Positions 43,935 to 55,991 of a stretch of DNA of 64,000 bases are shown here, piece by piece; the stretch's first letter is position 1; each line of letters starts with the position of its first letter. The translations under genes were made by a program, and so were the position numbers. Source of the DNA: Buddleja alternifolia (Eukaryota > Streptophyta > Magnoliopsida > Lamiales > Scrophulariaceae); the NCBI GenBank assembly GCA_019426215.1, contig CM033392.1, forward strand, positions 35,260,814 through 35,324,813, read 5' to 3'. The notes below the pieces were generated by a model. The model was not told the DNA's origin, searched no databases, and saw only the letters and a list, made by a program, of their open reading frames with translations.

Positions 43935-45178
43935 TGAAGCACAAAAACCCAATCGTGTACTTAACAGCAAGAGGACGAATCATGTGAAGTAATAAAGTGG
44001 ACAATTAAGTCAGGGATGTCGAACCCACAGAGACTTGTATTTCAATTTTGCAAGAATTTACAGCAAGAACTAAATAAACTTATAAATAACTAACCACAAC
44101 TAAATTAATTAATTATAATTATAAAGTAAGAAGATAAAATTATATGAGGAAGCAACTAAGACACATGTAATGACATAGATTTACTTGTATCTACATAAAT
44201 GTTATTCTTCAAGTTATTAGATTAGTATTGCTATGGTGGAAAATTCCTTAAGAGTATTATCACGCGGATCTCTCGCTCATGATAACCTATACTAGATTGG
44301 GTGTAGCAATCTCTACTGTATGCATTAAGAACTAGAACTTTCTCCAGATAAATTCAGATGTTTCCAAATTAATCTGGTTAACAGCATCCGGAGTGTGTAG
44401 CTATCCCTAGCATTAACTAATTTAGATGATATTATGAATTCTTTTGCACCCTAATTTACTTTCTCCCGAACAGACAAACTAGACAAAATAGCACACATAT
44501 GGTGATCAACCATATGAATGAATTAAAAGCACAGAAATCATAGCACATAGCAACATCAAAATTAACTCAAAGAAGTAACTTTTATATATCAATCATCATG
44601 AATCTAGCCTTGTATGGCCTTAGTCTGATAAAATTAGTTCATAACTACTAAGAAAAGTAAATCAGAATAGTAATAAATATTCATAAACAAATTATGTCTC
44701 TAATCTAATGAACTCCCTATTGTTGAAGATGAATTATCGTGGTTTTTCTTCTTCTTGCTCTCCAAGTCTTGAATTAGGGCTGCCGAAGTCAGCTCTCCTT
44801 CTTTTTGTTTTGTACCATCTTTTTATACCAGTTATCCAACAGACCCTACTTTGAATCAGACTTTTAAAACGTGAAAACTGCTCTGTGGGACTCATGTTCA
44901 AACGTTGAACTACTGGCGTTGGTGCGTAAGACTCAATACGTTCGGGCATTGCAATTCCCCACATTCGTGTGTAATTCTTCCGACGTTCGAACGTTGGACA
45001 CTTACTTCTTGGATTTTTCACTAACCGTGCACTTTAATCCTTATTTCCCTTAATTTGAGTAATTTATACCTGAACTCAAATGTCAAACTGATTATACGCA
45101 TTTGTGGCATAATTCATATAGTTGAACATAAATCATGCAATTGTATCGAACTAAACCACGTAAATCCCAACCCTATCG
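43935..45178 (-). repeat. 5' LTR of gypsy C
   Basis: About 1.24 kb, starting TGAAGCAC on the plus strand and ending CCCTATC near 45177. It has the shared U5 block (AATAAAGTGG near 43990) and the AGTTTCC-like landmarks. The palindrome cluster AACGTTCGAACGTT lies at 44894-44996, and downstream in the sense direction a TATAAAAA box at 44821-44828. Beyond it comes copia E LTR DNA. Confidence 0.85.
44821..44828 (-). promoter_or_regulatory. TATA box of the gypsy C LTR
   Basis: Sense GGTATAAAAAGATG, about 65 bp downstream of the palindrome cluster, the same order as in LTR G2. Confidence 0.55.
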
Positions 45179-45625
45179 CGCACCTATCACAACTTATCAG
45201 TTCTGTCATTAACTATCATAGAGTGAAACCCATGTGACAGAAACGATGCGAGTCAAGTTTGAGCCCATCAGTCCCACTGATGTGTCTATGACATAAGCTC
45301 CCACTAACCCATAGTGTTCGACTAGCACTTTCCATGTCAAAACTTAAGTTATACAAGTCTCTATCAGTATTAATGTCCAGTCAAAACTCTCTACTACTTG
45401 TGAACTAATTTAGACATTAAGTATCGAACTCTTCTAGTGCCAATCTCCCTAACCCATAGGGAGTAGAAGATTCACTTAATGTCAAGGACATAGTGTTATT
45501 TATGAAACTTACAAATGCCTATAAGAAGACAACACAAAATTCCTTTCAATAATTAAGAATGTTTAATTACAAAAGAATGCTCTATAATTCTATCCTTTGT
45601 GGTGTTTGAGTGTATAACACTAACA
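45179..45625 (-). repeat. Copia LTR fragment at the 3' end of element E
   Basis: The last about 447 bp of a copia LTR, from CGCACCTATCACAAC to AACACTAACA. It is divergent from A, B and H. It joins RNase H sequence directly, with the Pol tail and polypurine tract deleted. Its beginning is cut by gypsy C. Confidence 0.78.
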
Positions 45626-47109
45626 ATTGGATGAATTTACTCTTTGAATAGCTATCTCGTCTCTTCCAATAATTTCTCTAATTATATGATATCTCCTCTC
45701 TATGTAATTGGGTTTTTTGTGAGACCTTGGTTCCTTTGCTCGTGCAATAGCCCCGTTATTGTCACGATAAAGTGGCAATGACAACTCTACACTAGGGACC
45801 ACTTGAAGTTCTCCAAGAAACTTCCTGATCCAAATACCCTCCTTAGCAGCCTCGGATGCCGCTATGTATTCTGCCTTAGTGATGAAATCCGTGGTTGTGC
45901 TTTGCTTGGAAATTTTCCAAGTTACTGCTCCAACATTGAGCGTGAATATAAACCCCGAAGTGGATTTTTAATCTCTACATCAAACCAAAAATCGGAGTCA
46001 GTATAACCATCCACTCTCAACTCCCCATGTCCATATGTTTAGACCATATCATTAGCCCTATTCAAGTATTTTAGGATATTTTTGACCGTGGTCCAATGTT
46101 CTCTACCCGGGCTTTCCTGAAACTAACTTACCACGCTAACCGCAAAGGCAATGTTAGGCCATGTACATAACATGGTATACATAAAACTATCCATAGCAGA
46201 CGCATAGGGCACCAAACTTATTTCTTTCCTATCTTCCTCACTTTGAGGAGACATAGACTAGGAAAGGTGCACCCCATGTCTCATGGGCGGGAAACCTTTC
46301 TTAATATTCTTTCATCCTAAATCTCTTTAGGACCTTCTCTATGTAAATGGTTTGGGAAAGTCCTATCATTCTATTCATTATATCTCTATAGATACAAATC
46401 CCTAGAATATAGGTCACCTCTCTCAAGTCTTTCATGGAGAACTTTGAATGAAGTCAACATTCCTATGTCATTTCCTATAAATAGAATGTCATCTACGTTT
46501 AAGACTAGGAAAGTAATCTTGCTCCCATTAAATTTCTTGTAAAAACATAGTTCATCTTTGTTCTTGATGAAGTCAAATCTTTTGACAACCTCATTAAAAC
46601 GAAGATTCCAACTCCTAGAAGCCTGCTTGAGTCTATAAATGGATCTCTTAAGCTTGCACACCTTATGGATATCAGATCCTGATACGAAGCCTTTAGGTTG
46701 TTCCATATAGATATCCTCCTCGAGGAATCCATTCAAAAAAGTCATCTTCACATCCATCTTCCATATCTCATAGTCCATATGTGCAGTTATCGCAAGTAGA
46801 ATTCAAATAGACTTGATCATTGCCACTGGTGAAAAGGTCTTTTGATAGTCAATTTCTTTCTTTTTTACTATGACCTTTTGCTACAAGCCTAGCTTTGTAT
46901 GTGTTAAACTTTCCGTCTGGGCCTATCCTCCTCTTGTAGATCCATTTGTACCCAATAGGTGTTATACCTTCAAGTTGATTCACCAGAGTCCAGACCTGGT
47001 TGGAATGCATCAAGTCTATCTCTAATTGCAGAGCTTCTCGCCACTTTTCAAATTCGATGTCCATCATTGCTTGATCATAAGTAGAAGGGTCGTCTCCTTG
47101 GGTTCCCAC
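45626..47109 (-). pseudogene. RNase H and reverse transcriptase of copia E
   Basis: RNase H residues lie at 45802-45626 (LPLYRDNNGAIARAKE, NYIERRYHIIREIIG) and in broken form up to 46020. Reverse transcriptase lies at 46778-46386 (WKMDVKMTFLNGFLEEDIYM, SIYRLKQASRSWNLRF) and 47109-46849 (WTLVNQLEGITPIGYKWIYK, ARLVAKGHSKKE). The catalytic box reads NVDD in place of YVDD (46485-46500), and a deletion after DIGMLTSFK removes the following strand. It is inactive. Confidence 0.88.
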
Positions 47110-48167
47110 TGCTATAGTGTGGAAATCTAGTTCTTCTTATAGTAGGTACCTATAATACCTTTTAGGTTGATGTTGTACTCTACTAGATCTTCGCATCGTT
47201 GGTTGTGTCTCATTAGGTTCATTATGTGTTTCTTGATCAGATGTCTCCCTAGGTGTTTCAATTTGTTCATTTAAAACAATCTTTCTACCTGCACCACATT
47301 TTTGAATAAATTCATCTTCAAGAAAGTGCACTTTCAGCGCAACAATGAGCCTTTGGTTATTTTGCATGTAGAAGAGGTATCCCATGGAATCCTCAAGATA
47401 ACCTATGAAACGCCCTTGAAGGGACCAAGCTTCCAATTTCTCTGCCTTTGTCTTCTTAATATAGGTAAGGCATCCCCAAACCCTAATGTACTTAATGTTT
47501 AGTTTCCTATTTCTCCATATCTCATATGGAGTTTTAGGAATGGATTTGGAAGGACATCTATTTAAGATGTGAACAGCAGTAAGGAGTGTATGTCTCCACA
47601 AGTAGATAGGTAAATCAATGTAGCTGAGCATAGATCGAACAAAGTCTAACAGTGTTCAATTTATGTGCTCGTCTACCCCATTTAGTTGTGAGTTGCTAGT
47701 GATGTGAGTTGTAATATTATTCAACGTTATCTTAGGAATGTATCAAATTCATCACTCCTATACTTACCTCCACGATCCGATCGCAGTGCTTTTATATGAT
47801 GTCCAGTTTGATTTTCCACCAAAGCTTTGAACTCTTTGAACTTTTCAAATGATTTAGACTTATGTTTTATTAAATACACCAGACCATGCCTTGAATGGTC
47901 ATCTATGAAAGTAATGAAGTATTGGAAATCTCCACGAGCCATTTCTCCAAATGGTCCGCATACGTCGGTGTGCACAAGTTCCAAAATTTGAGTGGCTCTT
48001 TCAAAAGTCTCTGTGAAGGGAGATCTAGCCATCTTACCTTCGAGACAAGATTCACAAGTTGGATAGAGATCCGATCTCAATGGGCCTATTATCCCATCTT
48101 TCTCCATCTTATAGATCTTTTGTTTGCCAGCATGGCCTAGTCTAAGATGTCATTTCAAGCTTTGGTT
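47110..48167 (-). pseudogene. Integrase of copia E
   Basis: 48107-47727 has CESCLEGKMARSPFTETFER, LVHTDVCGPFGEMARGDF and ALRSDRGGKYRSDEFDTFL. 47631-47137 has LLTAVHILNRCPSKSIPKTP, KLEAWSLQGRFIGYLEDSMG and RRSSRVQHQPKRYYRYLL. The segment with the catalytic Glu (about 47632-47726) is scrambled. It ends at 48167, where element F is inserted; coding similarity resumes at 53224. Confidence 0.88.
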
Positions 48168-48172
48168 AGAAT

Positions 48173-50322
48173 TTTTGGGATCTCGGTACAACCCCGGGGA
48201 TGCCTGTGCAGCGGAAGGTACAAAAATAAAAAATAAAGCGACATCCCCGAATTTAGGGCTAGGTAGACATGGTACCATCGGATCTAAAAACTATCCTAAA
48301 GATGAGTTTTCTTGTATTTACCTCTTGAAGAACTAAAAGCGGCAACGTCTTTTTAAGCAACTCCCTCCTACACCTCTTCGGATGGATCTGCTTTAGAACC
48401 CTAAGTGTTGAGCTTCTAAGTTTATCCACACCTTAGCTCGTACCCTCAATTATCTCCACCATTGCTAGCCAAGAGAATATCGAATTTTGGCTTATAAGAA
48501 AAAAGGGTAGGAATATATTGTGGTGTTCTTCGTACTCATCATATGAGTTGGAAGAAATAGATGTGAAAGAGACGAAGGAGAAAAGATGGAGAGAATTTTC
48601 ATAATCAAAACTATGTAGAATGAATTGCATTAACGTGTGAATAAAATATCAATACATATATATATAGGGTGAGAGTCCACAAATATGAAAACTCACACAC
48701 ACACATATACACACCTAAATAGGCATGTATATATTATATATATATATATATATTATAAATTTCCTTCCATCTTATTTCTCTTCCTTAGTTAATTAGATCC
48801 ACTAATTAACAAACAAGATATTTCCATATATTTGAGATCCTTCCCAAATATATAAGATCTATTCAAATAAGATCTTTCTATATAATTAGTCACTAACCAA
48901 TTTAAATAGATCTTACCATATCCACAATAGCTATCCTAATATATTTATAAGATCTTTCCATATATTTAGTCAACTAATTAATTAGAATAGATCCTACCAA
49001 ATATATTATAAGATATATATATACACACACACATAGACTTGGTGAAAAAGATAAGATCCTCCACCAAATCTATACACACATACACGGCTATGCATGTATT
49101 AATATATATATATATACTTATTTTTCTCTTTCACATATTAATTAATTAGACTACTACTTACTTGACTAGTCTTTCCAATATTAAATTATAAGACTATTAT
49201 TAATTAAGACCACTTAATTAATTATTCCTTTTTCCCGATTAATTAATTTCAATTAATTAATCTCTCCATTAATTCAGAAAGAATTAACTAGCCAATAAGT
49301 ACTACACTAAGTTTGTGTGTGACCCCTTAGGCTCATTAACAAGCTAGCAATAAGTCCTTCCATAGGCTAGATTAATTATTCATAATAATTAACTAGGTCT
49401 TGGATTAATTTCCCCAATTAACCCAAGGCACCTATCGGTCGTGATTCGATGTCTAGCAAAATCGCCACGACTTCCTAGATGTTAACAATGAAAAGCAAAC
49501 CTATCCAGATTTCAATCTTTGTGTGGGTCAAATCCCTCCATCTTTTTCCCGTCTAAAGCTTAAGGCTTAGTGTCGGTCGAAACCCTAGTAGCCTCGGAAA
49601 CTATGACTATGTTAGTTCCACTAATGATCCGGTCTTCTAAGTAGAAAATACCAATCCCTCTTATAAGACTATGCTTTGGCTAGAGACTTTTCGATCATTC
49701 AACTTCACTCAACAGCATAGGAAATGCCAGGCTGATAGCCCTGGATGGATCCCTTGACGACTGCCACTTGTTCCGCTGTACTACCAATCTATACCCAACA
49801 TACACGCTATATGACTCTATTGGAGTGCACGTGCATATCAAAGTATAGTGGGTAGTACTTTTTCCAATGAAATCTCAGGTCTAAGGATTATCTCACACTA
49901 CGAAACCGAAGGGCTCCAAGTTCGATAGCACTAATGAGGAATCCTTGTGGGGCCATTCAATTCCATACTAACACAAAGCATGAATCTTCATGCATGTATT
50001 GGCTATACTATCCATTGACAATGGAATGTGTCAACCTCTTGGAAGAGTTACACACACGAACAAATCTTGGTGAGGACAGTGATATCTCACATCCTCTATG
50101 ACTTGGAACGTATTTTTAGGATTACGGTCTTTGAGAGAATTCCATAGGTATCCCGACCGCTCCCCTAACCATATGTAATCTATAGGATATTTATCTATAC
50201 TAAATAAGTAATCGACAATAAAGAAGGATTTCGTAATAGGTTTGGTAAAAGTTAAATGATAATACTGACATAATGTTAATGTTCAAACCAACAGATGGCT
50301 CGATGGGCATATAACACTTTCA
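48173..50322 (-). repeat. 3' LTR of copia F
   Basis: About 2.15 kb, from TTTTGGGATCTCGG to ATAACACTTTCA, followed by a polypurine tract complement (ATCTCCCACCTGCCC, 50323-50337). It is AT-rich with TA microsatellites near 48656, 48738 and 49106. Flanks AGAAT (48168-48172) and AGAAC (53224-53228) differ by one base and probably are the target duplication. It is a different copia family from A, B and E. Confidence 0.8.
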
Positions 50323-50337
50323 ATCTCCCACCTGCCC

Positions 50338-52020
50338 AATAGCCTACTGTTCCCACATAGGTCCATCATCCAGATGACCTATTGAACACAACTACTACTT
50401 AATGATTTTGGTGAAAGGGGGTTTGCCACGTTTTCGTCAAGTTGGTATGTCTAGATAGTAGGTGAGACCTCTGCTCCCTTTTAACAACTCACATCCTTAT
50501 CGATAATCATAATACATATGTACTTGATATTTGATTGGTAGAACCTCGTAGTTCCACTCATCTAGATACCTTTTATCACCACATTCTAATGCGTGTTTTA
50601 AATGGTAGAGTTAGCCTTTGTCTTTTCTTAAGAGACGTCCTCAGCTTTTACTCTCCCACTTAGCACAAACAAATCCTTGATCATCACTTAAGTTTACGTC
50701 TTAAGACTAGAGATTCTAGTTCTAATTTTCCCATGTTGTTATCCAATAAACAACACCAATCCAATCCATTGGATCAGAGTTCGACTCAATACATAAGATG
50801 TATTAGTCAACACCAATTTTAACTCATGAAAATGCATGTACCTTTCGGTTATGCTTTCACAGGAAGAATCTTCTTTGATTCTTCCTTCTTGAACTTTAGT
50901 CAACATATTATCTATATGTTGGGACAAAAAGATTACAACAACTCGAAGGCCCACACATATTAATATTTAGTGCAATTGGGGTGCTATTCCCTTTTAGTCC
51001 TTTTTGGAAAGTTGAAATGATGATCACATGTACGTTAGTCATGCAACGTTATCAACATATGATACTAATAAGCCAGTTGTATACCTTATTAACCTTAGAA
51101 CTTAAGTTCAGAAAAGATTCAATCAGTACATCAATCTTTGAAGCAATTACGCTTTAAGCCGACTTCCACTACTTGTCAAGACTCCTTGACTTTCGTCATA
51201 TCCCTCGTCAGTATATTTCATCTCGAAGGGTATGAAATTTGTGTTCTTAGGTTTATAGGTTTATCAGTTTATTCATTTTAACTGCCAATCGTGTTTATTT
51301 TTATCGAGTCTCTAGTTTTCATCACTATCCCCATTCTTTTGAAAAAGAACTGCTTCACCTTGAAGATAAGATATTATGAAACGATCCATTTTGTTTCAAG
51401 GTGTAATGAACACGACATTCCCAAGTTTTCTTAGGATACTCGTAAACATAGGACAAGAGGATCTCCAATCCTCAATTCCTCCCACTGTTTGCTTGACATA
51501 AGCAATACCTGTCACATCTTTGATGTGTGTGGTTTACATCTTATGTGATCAATTTAGGGTCACACTCATTATTCTATGTCTAATAGATTAATATACTCGT
51601 CTATGTTATTACCTTGGTAATAAGATCAATGTACACATTTGTTGTGTCATATGAGTCAAGTGTTGTGAAGATAGCATGTCATGAGAATTAATTGTTGAAC
51701 CATAAAATATAAAACACATTTTAATAAAACATCGAATCTCCACCCATAAACCAAGGTGGATAATATAAACCAGGTTAACAAATTAATTCAAAAACATCAC
51801 AAGACATTCTTCCAAAAAACATTGTCTCATAAAAACGAAAAAGTAAATGATTTCGTTGTCCTTCAGCCTTGGCTGCGACAGATGCTTCCTTGGCATCTTC
51901 AGGATTACGTCCTCATTTCTTTATTCCATGCTTCTTCTCACCATCTGCAATCCATTGCATAATTGAGTACCCTAACAGTGTCATGACACTTAAGAAGCAC
52001 AGTTAACTAACAAGTTAACT
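50338..52020 (-). pseudogene. Decayed pol remnant of copia F
   Basis: Position between polypurine tract and gag implies pol, but I could read no convincing motif. The stretch is short (1.7 kb), AT-rich and full of stops, so most of pol is deleted or decayed beyond recognition. Confidence 0.5.
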
Positions 52021-52879
52021 TTACAACAAATGTACCTTTAGTGCGCTCACAAGGAGGCTCAAGGCATTGATCTTTCCAGTGTCTCTTCTTCTTGCAGTTA
52101 AAGCACTTCCCTTTCTTGATATCCCCTTTTGCTTACAGTTTGTTGCCCTTCTTCTTCTTCTTTCTCCCTTTGCTTTTCTTCTTATCAAAAGCGGGAGATG
52201 AAGAAGTGTCAGCAAGTAGCACAGGCTTAGCCTTCTTGACCGTTGCCTCAGCAGTGTGCAACATGTCCAACAACTCAGGAAGAGTGGTAACCAATTGGTT
52301 CATGTTGAAATTCACTACGAACTGATCGTCAGTAGGAGAGAGTGACTGAAGGACTAATAATACCAAGTCAGGATTTATCGGCACCTCCATGTCATTGAGT
52401 TTGTTCACTAAGGCAATCATTCTCAATACATGGTTGATGATCGATGTTCCTTTAGTCATGCGATCTCTAAATAACTAGCTAGAGATGGCGCACCTCTCAC
52501 AGCGTGTCTTAAAGCCGTATAACTCTGCCAGCGCAACAATAATTTCTGATGTGTGTTTCACAGTCTCAGACTACCTCTGTAACTCAATAGTCATGGAGTC
52601 CAGAATGAGACAATGCACATAGATATTGTCTTTGTGCCATTTCTCATGCGCATCACGAGCATCCCTTGGAGCTCTTACCTTAGGTACAAGCTCAATACAC
52701 TGAGTTAAGACATAGTTAAGACTTTCAGATTGCAAAACAATCTTAAGGTTGCGGTACTAGTAAGGGAAGTTTGGGCCATTTAGCTTACTAGTTTTAAGGA
52801 TTACCAAGAGTGGAGTTTAGCCATTTGACTGTTACTTGCGAAACGGAAAAACATTAGCATTCAACCATTGATTATATCC
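52021..52879 (-). pseudogene. gag: gag of copia F
   Basis: 52459-52133 has MTKGTSIINHVLRMIALVNK, VLLVLQSLSPTDDQFVVNFN and LPELLDMLHTAEATVKKAKP with a Lys-rich tail, a UBN2-type gag domain. A shift near 52135 leads into a zinc-knuckle remnant (52120-52030), where codons for Cys-x-x-Cys and a WKDQC-like end can be read in another frame. Upstream gag residues to about 52790 are broken. Confidence 0.75.
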
Positions 52880-53111
52880 ACATGATATTATGGAAATTTT
52901 AACATCACGTACGCTCCCACTGCTTTTTGAATTCCATCACCCCACTGATAGAAGAGGGGAAATTCGACCATTTCCAGTGGGCTCGAACGTCGAATGTTCC
53001 AACCTCATTCCACAACTCGTGAAACGATGGGCGGATACATTTGATCAGGCACGATGGCCCCATCCACATCCAGTTGGTTCTCGAGGTGTTGGCCTCACAT
53101 TTCATGTACAT
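52880..53111. other. Unassigned block within copia F
   Basis: This stretch, GC-richer than its surroundings, matches neither the F LTR, other elements here nor any family I know. ORFs on both strands of about 68-88 codons exist but show no motif. Confidence 0.3.
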
Positions 53112-53223
53112 CCCGAGAATAAAGAAGCATTACGTAATAGATTTGATATAATCTAAATGATAAGACTGACATAGTGTTAATGTTCAAGCCAACAGATGGC
53201 TCGTTGGGCATATAACACTTTCA
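53112..53223 (-). repeat. Terminal fragment of the copia F 5' LTR
   Basis: About 110 bp matching 50220-50322, including CAACAGATGGCTCG and the end ATAACACTTTCA. The rest of this LTR and the primer site are deleted. Confidence 0.8.
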
Positions 53224-54479
53224 AGAACCTTGCCTACCACGCTTCTTGAAGATAACTTTCACAACTAACTTATTTTCCATATTTAAATAATAGAGACCAT
53301 TGACGAAAGTGGCAGCGCCAACAATGTTATTATTATATAAAATATTGCAAGAACTGTCCATGAAATTAAAAACATAGTTATTCCTAACCAACATACGAAC
53401 AAAAATAATATTTTTAAGCCTATTTGGCAAAACTGAAACATCCTCTAAAATTAAAAAATGTCCAGATAATAAACATAAAGAATTTGATCCAATTTAGGTT
53501 TCCGCGACACTCTGCCTGCTGCTAACATGATTAGCACCTCTCCATGTTCTACCTTTCTACTTCGCTCCAGATCCTGATTCATTACACAAACGTGAACACT
53601 AGCTCCAGAATCAAGTATCCATGAAGTGAAAAATACAGTCATAGAGCAATTGATTTCTAAAACAAATAGTTCCATACCTACAACACCTTTGCCAAAGTTA
53701 GGACACTCCCTCCTCCAGTAGTCTAGCTCACTACAGTGAAAGCACCTATCCGTCTCTTTCGGCTCTTTTCTCTTCTTTACTTTTGGAGCTTTACCCTTTC
53801 CCTTATCTATCTTAGCTTGTGCACTATGAATGTCAGTGGGCTTCTTAGTCTTCTTCTTCTTCTTCTTGGGTTTGGGACCAAAAGAGATGACTAACGCAGC
53901 CTCTTTTCCCTCAAGCTTTAATTGAGATTGTGCAGTCACAAGTTTGTTCATCAAACCAACCAGATTGCACTCTATCCCATTACAGTTGAAGTTTATTATG
54001 AACTAGGAAAAGGAGTCTAGAAGTGACTGCAAGATGAGTTCAGTGTGCAGTCACGGGTTCATGTTGAAATCGAGAGCCTTCAATCTCTCAATTCTCGAGA
54101 GCGTCTTAAGCATATGATTCCCAACTTTCTTAGCTTTTTTCATCTTGGCTCCAAAAAGCTCCTTCGATATCTCATATTGAGCAGTACGACTATGATCACC
54201 ATAGAGATCCACCAGGAGTGCCAAAATTACCCACGAACCCGGACGTCATCTTTGACCCACTTTTCATGAACCACAACTTTCTCCTCACTAGCACGCATCC
54301 TTGTTGGTGCAGCTGGGATGTCTGCATCCAATACATATCCTAGTGACTCTATATTGAGGACTATCCTCAAATTTCAGAGCCAGTCCACATAGATTAGACC
54401 AGTCCACATAGATTAGACCAGTCAAGGTGTTTTTTTCAATTAGTACTGATAATGGGTTGATAGTCAGTAGGAGAGACAT
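53224..54479 (-). pseudogene. gag: Protease and gag of copia E
   Basis: This continues E after F. 53430-53221 has YNNNIVGAATFVNGLYYLNM (pre-integrase side). 53954-53451 has a Lys-rich stretch, the knuckle CFHCSELDYWRREC, whose usual His is Tyr, and the protease start SWILDSGASVHVCVMNQDLE with active site intact. The gag start is at 54479 (MSLLLTINPLSVLIEKNTLT). A 19-bp tandem duplication (54381-54399 and 54400-54418) shifts the frame just after it. Inactive. Confidence 0.85.
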
Positions 54480-54662
54480 AGGAAAAGAAATAACTGCAGA
54501 AAAGTACATAAACTTATTATAGTTGATCATAATTATTGTTCAAAGTTTAAATCAAGGACTTTCACAATAAAATTGGCTTCCAATATATTTTTTTGAAAAT
54601 CCACACTCCCACTGTAGAATTCGAAAATCATTGTTGGTAGACTTCGTAGTGGTCATTGAATT

Positions 54663-54904
54663 CTTTAATTAGTTTAATAGGTTGCAACCTTTTAACGGTA
54701 TGTGGCCTAATTAATCTATTAAAGTGGTGTCCAACACCAACCCATCAAATGGATGACTCAATCACTTTTCTCATTATTCATCAAATCGCAACTTTTTAAC
54801 GGTCATATTGATTTATGAATAATTTACTTTTAACCCACTGACTATCTATTAGTCTAACAATTGAATTTCACCTTGCAACCTTTTAACGGCTTATAGGGTG
54901 AAAT
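54663..54904 (-). other. Triple hairpin in the copia E leader
   Basis: Stems: 54663-54681 with 54706-54724, 54773-54781 with 54815-54823 (ATTATTCAT/ATGAATAAT, perfect), and 54865-54872 with 54897-54904 (ATTTCACC/GGTGAAAT, perfect). Loops hold GCAAC(C/T)TTTTAACGG. The second stem differs from that of B at paired positions but still pairs fully. Confidence 0.75.
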
Positions 54905-55991
54905 TTGTTTCGACCAATGGCATTTTATGAACTTAGAAAAATCAAAAAATATATTTCAATACATAACCCCCATTCCTTAGGGACGATATTATATATTAAA
55001 CATAATTTCAATTTTTCCTAAGTTTAGTGGAGAGAAGGATACCTAGTACCGTTTAACTTAATATTTTAAATGTGGGAGAATTTAATTATTTAAAAGTCTC
55101 ACTTTGCACATTAATTCATTTTACTCATAGCACATAAATATGGGTTATAATAAACTGAAAGCAATCCTAGGAAGCTAACAACACACGATTCATGGACTAT
55201 GATCCTAGATTGAGTCAAGCTAATGCCTCAATCACAAAAAGAAGCTATACTAAAGCTTCCAGATCTCTATCTTGTATCTTCTTGGCTCGTCATGAATTTC
55301 TCCTTGGGCATATTCTATTTCTAACTATTACATTTCAATATAAGCAACCTGTACAAAATTCTATAGAAAGAAAATAAAATTAAGCTCAAAATAGCCTTTA
55401 CAACCCTTGAAATGAAACATAATAAAACACGAGCCTAAGTCCATGAATCGTTTCTCCCATCACATAACATGTCAAATATGGTATATCATATAGCACACGA
55501 AATACAAATATGTTAATATCTAATTAAATTCCAAATCTAATTATATAATTCATATTCTTGAGGAAAAATAAAAATTATTTAATTCTATTAGAAAATCCAA
55601 TTTATAAGACTCTTATTAATTTTATATTAAAATTCAATTTTAATAAAAATTAATCTCTAAGTCCATTAAAACTAATTTTAAAATCGAAAATATCTTATTT
55701 CATTTAAAAGTCCAACTTTAATAAAATTTGATAACTTGAAATTTTAAAATCCTATTTTAATAAACAATATTATTTATTTTTACATTAAAATCCAATTTTA
55801 ATCAAAAACTAAATATATAAATATTTATTAAAATATTACCCGGGTTACCCATGGGTCAACCCGGGTCGGGTTTGATTGGCCCGCGTGATGAAAAACACAC
55901 GGGCAGGCCCACTGTAGAGCCCAACAGCGCGGCAACTGTTGGGATAGCTATCAGCATGGGTTGTCGCTGTGCAGCCCATTCGCACATGACA
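54905..55991 (-). other. Leader of copia E, proximal part
   Basis: Noncoding and AT-rich, with the conserved block near 55020-55085 (as at 17395-17450 in A) and a GC-rich block from about 55845. It is interrupted at 55991 by the solo LTR. Confidence 0.65.
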
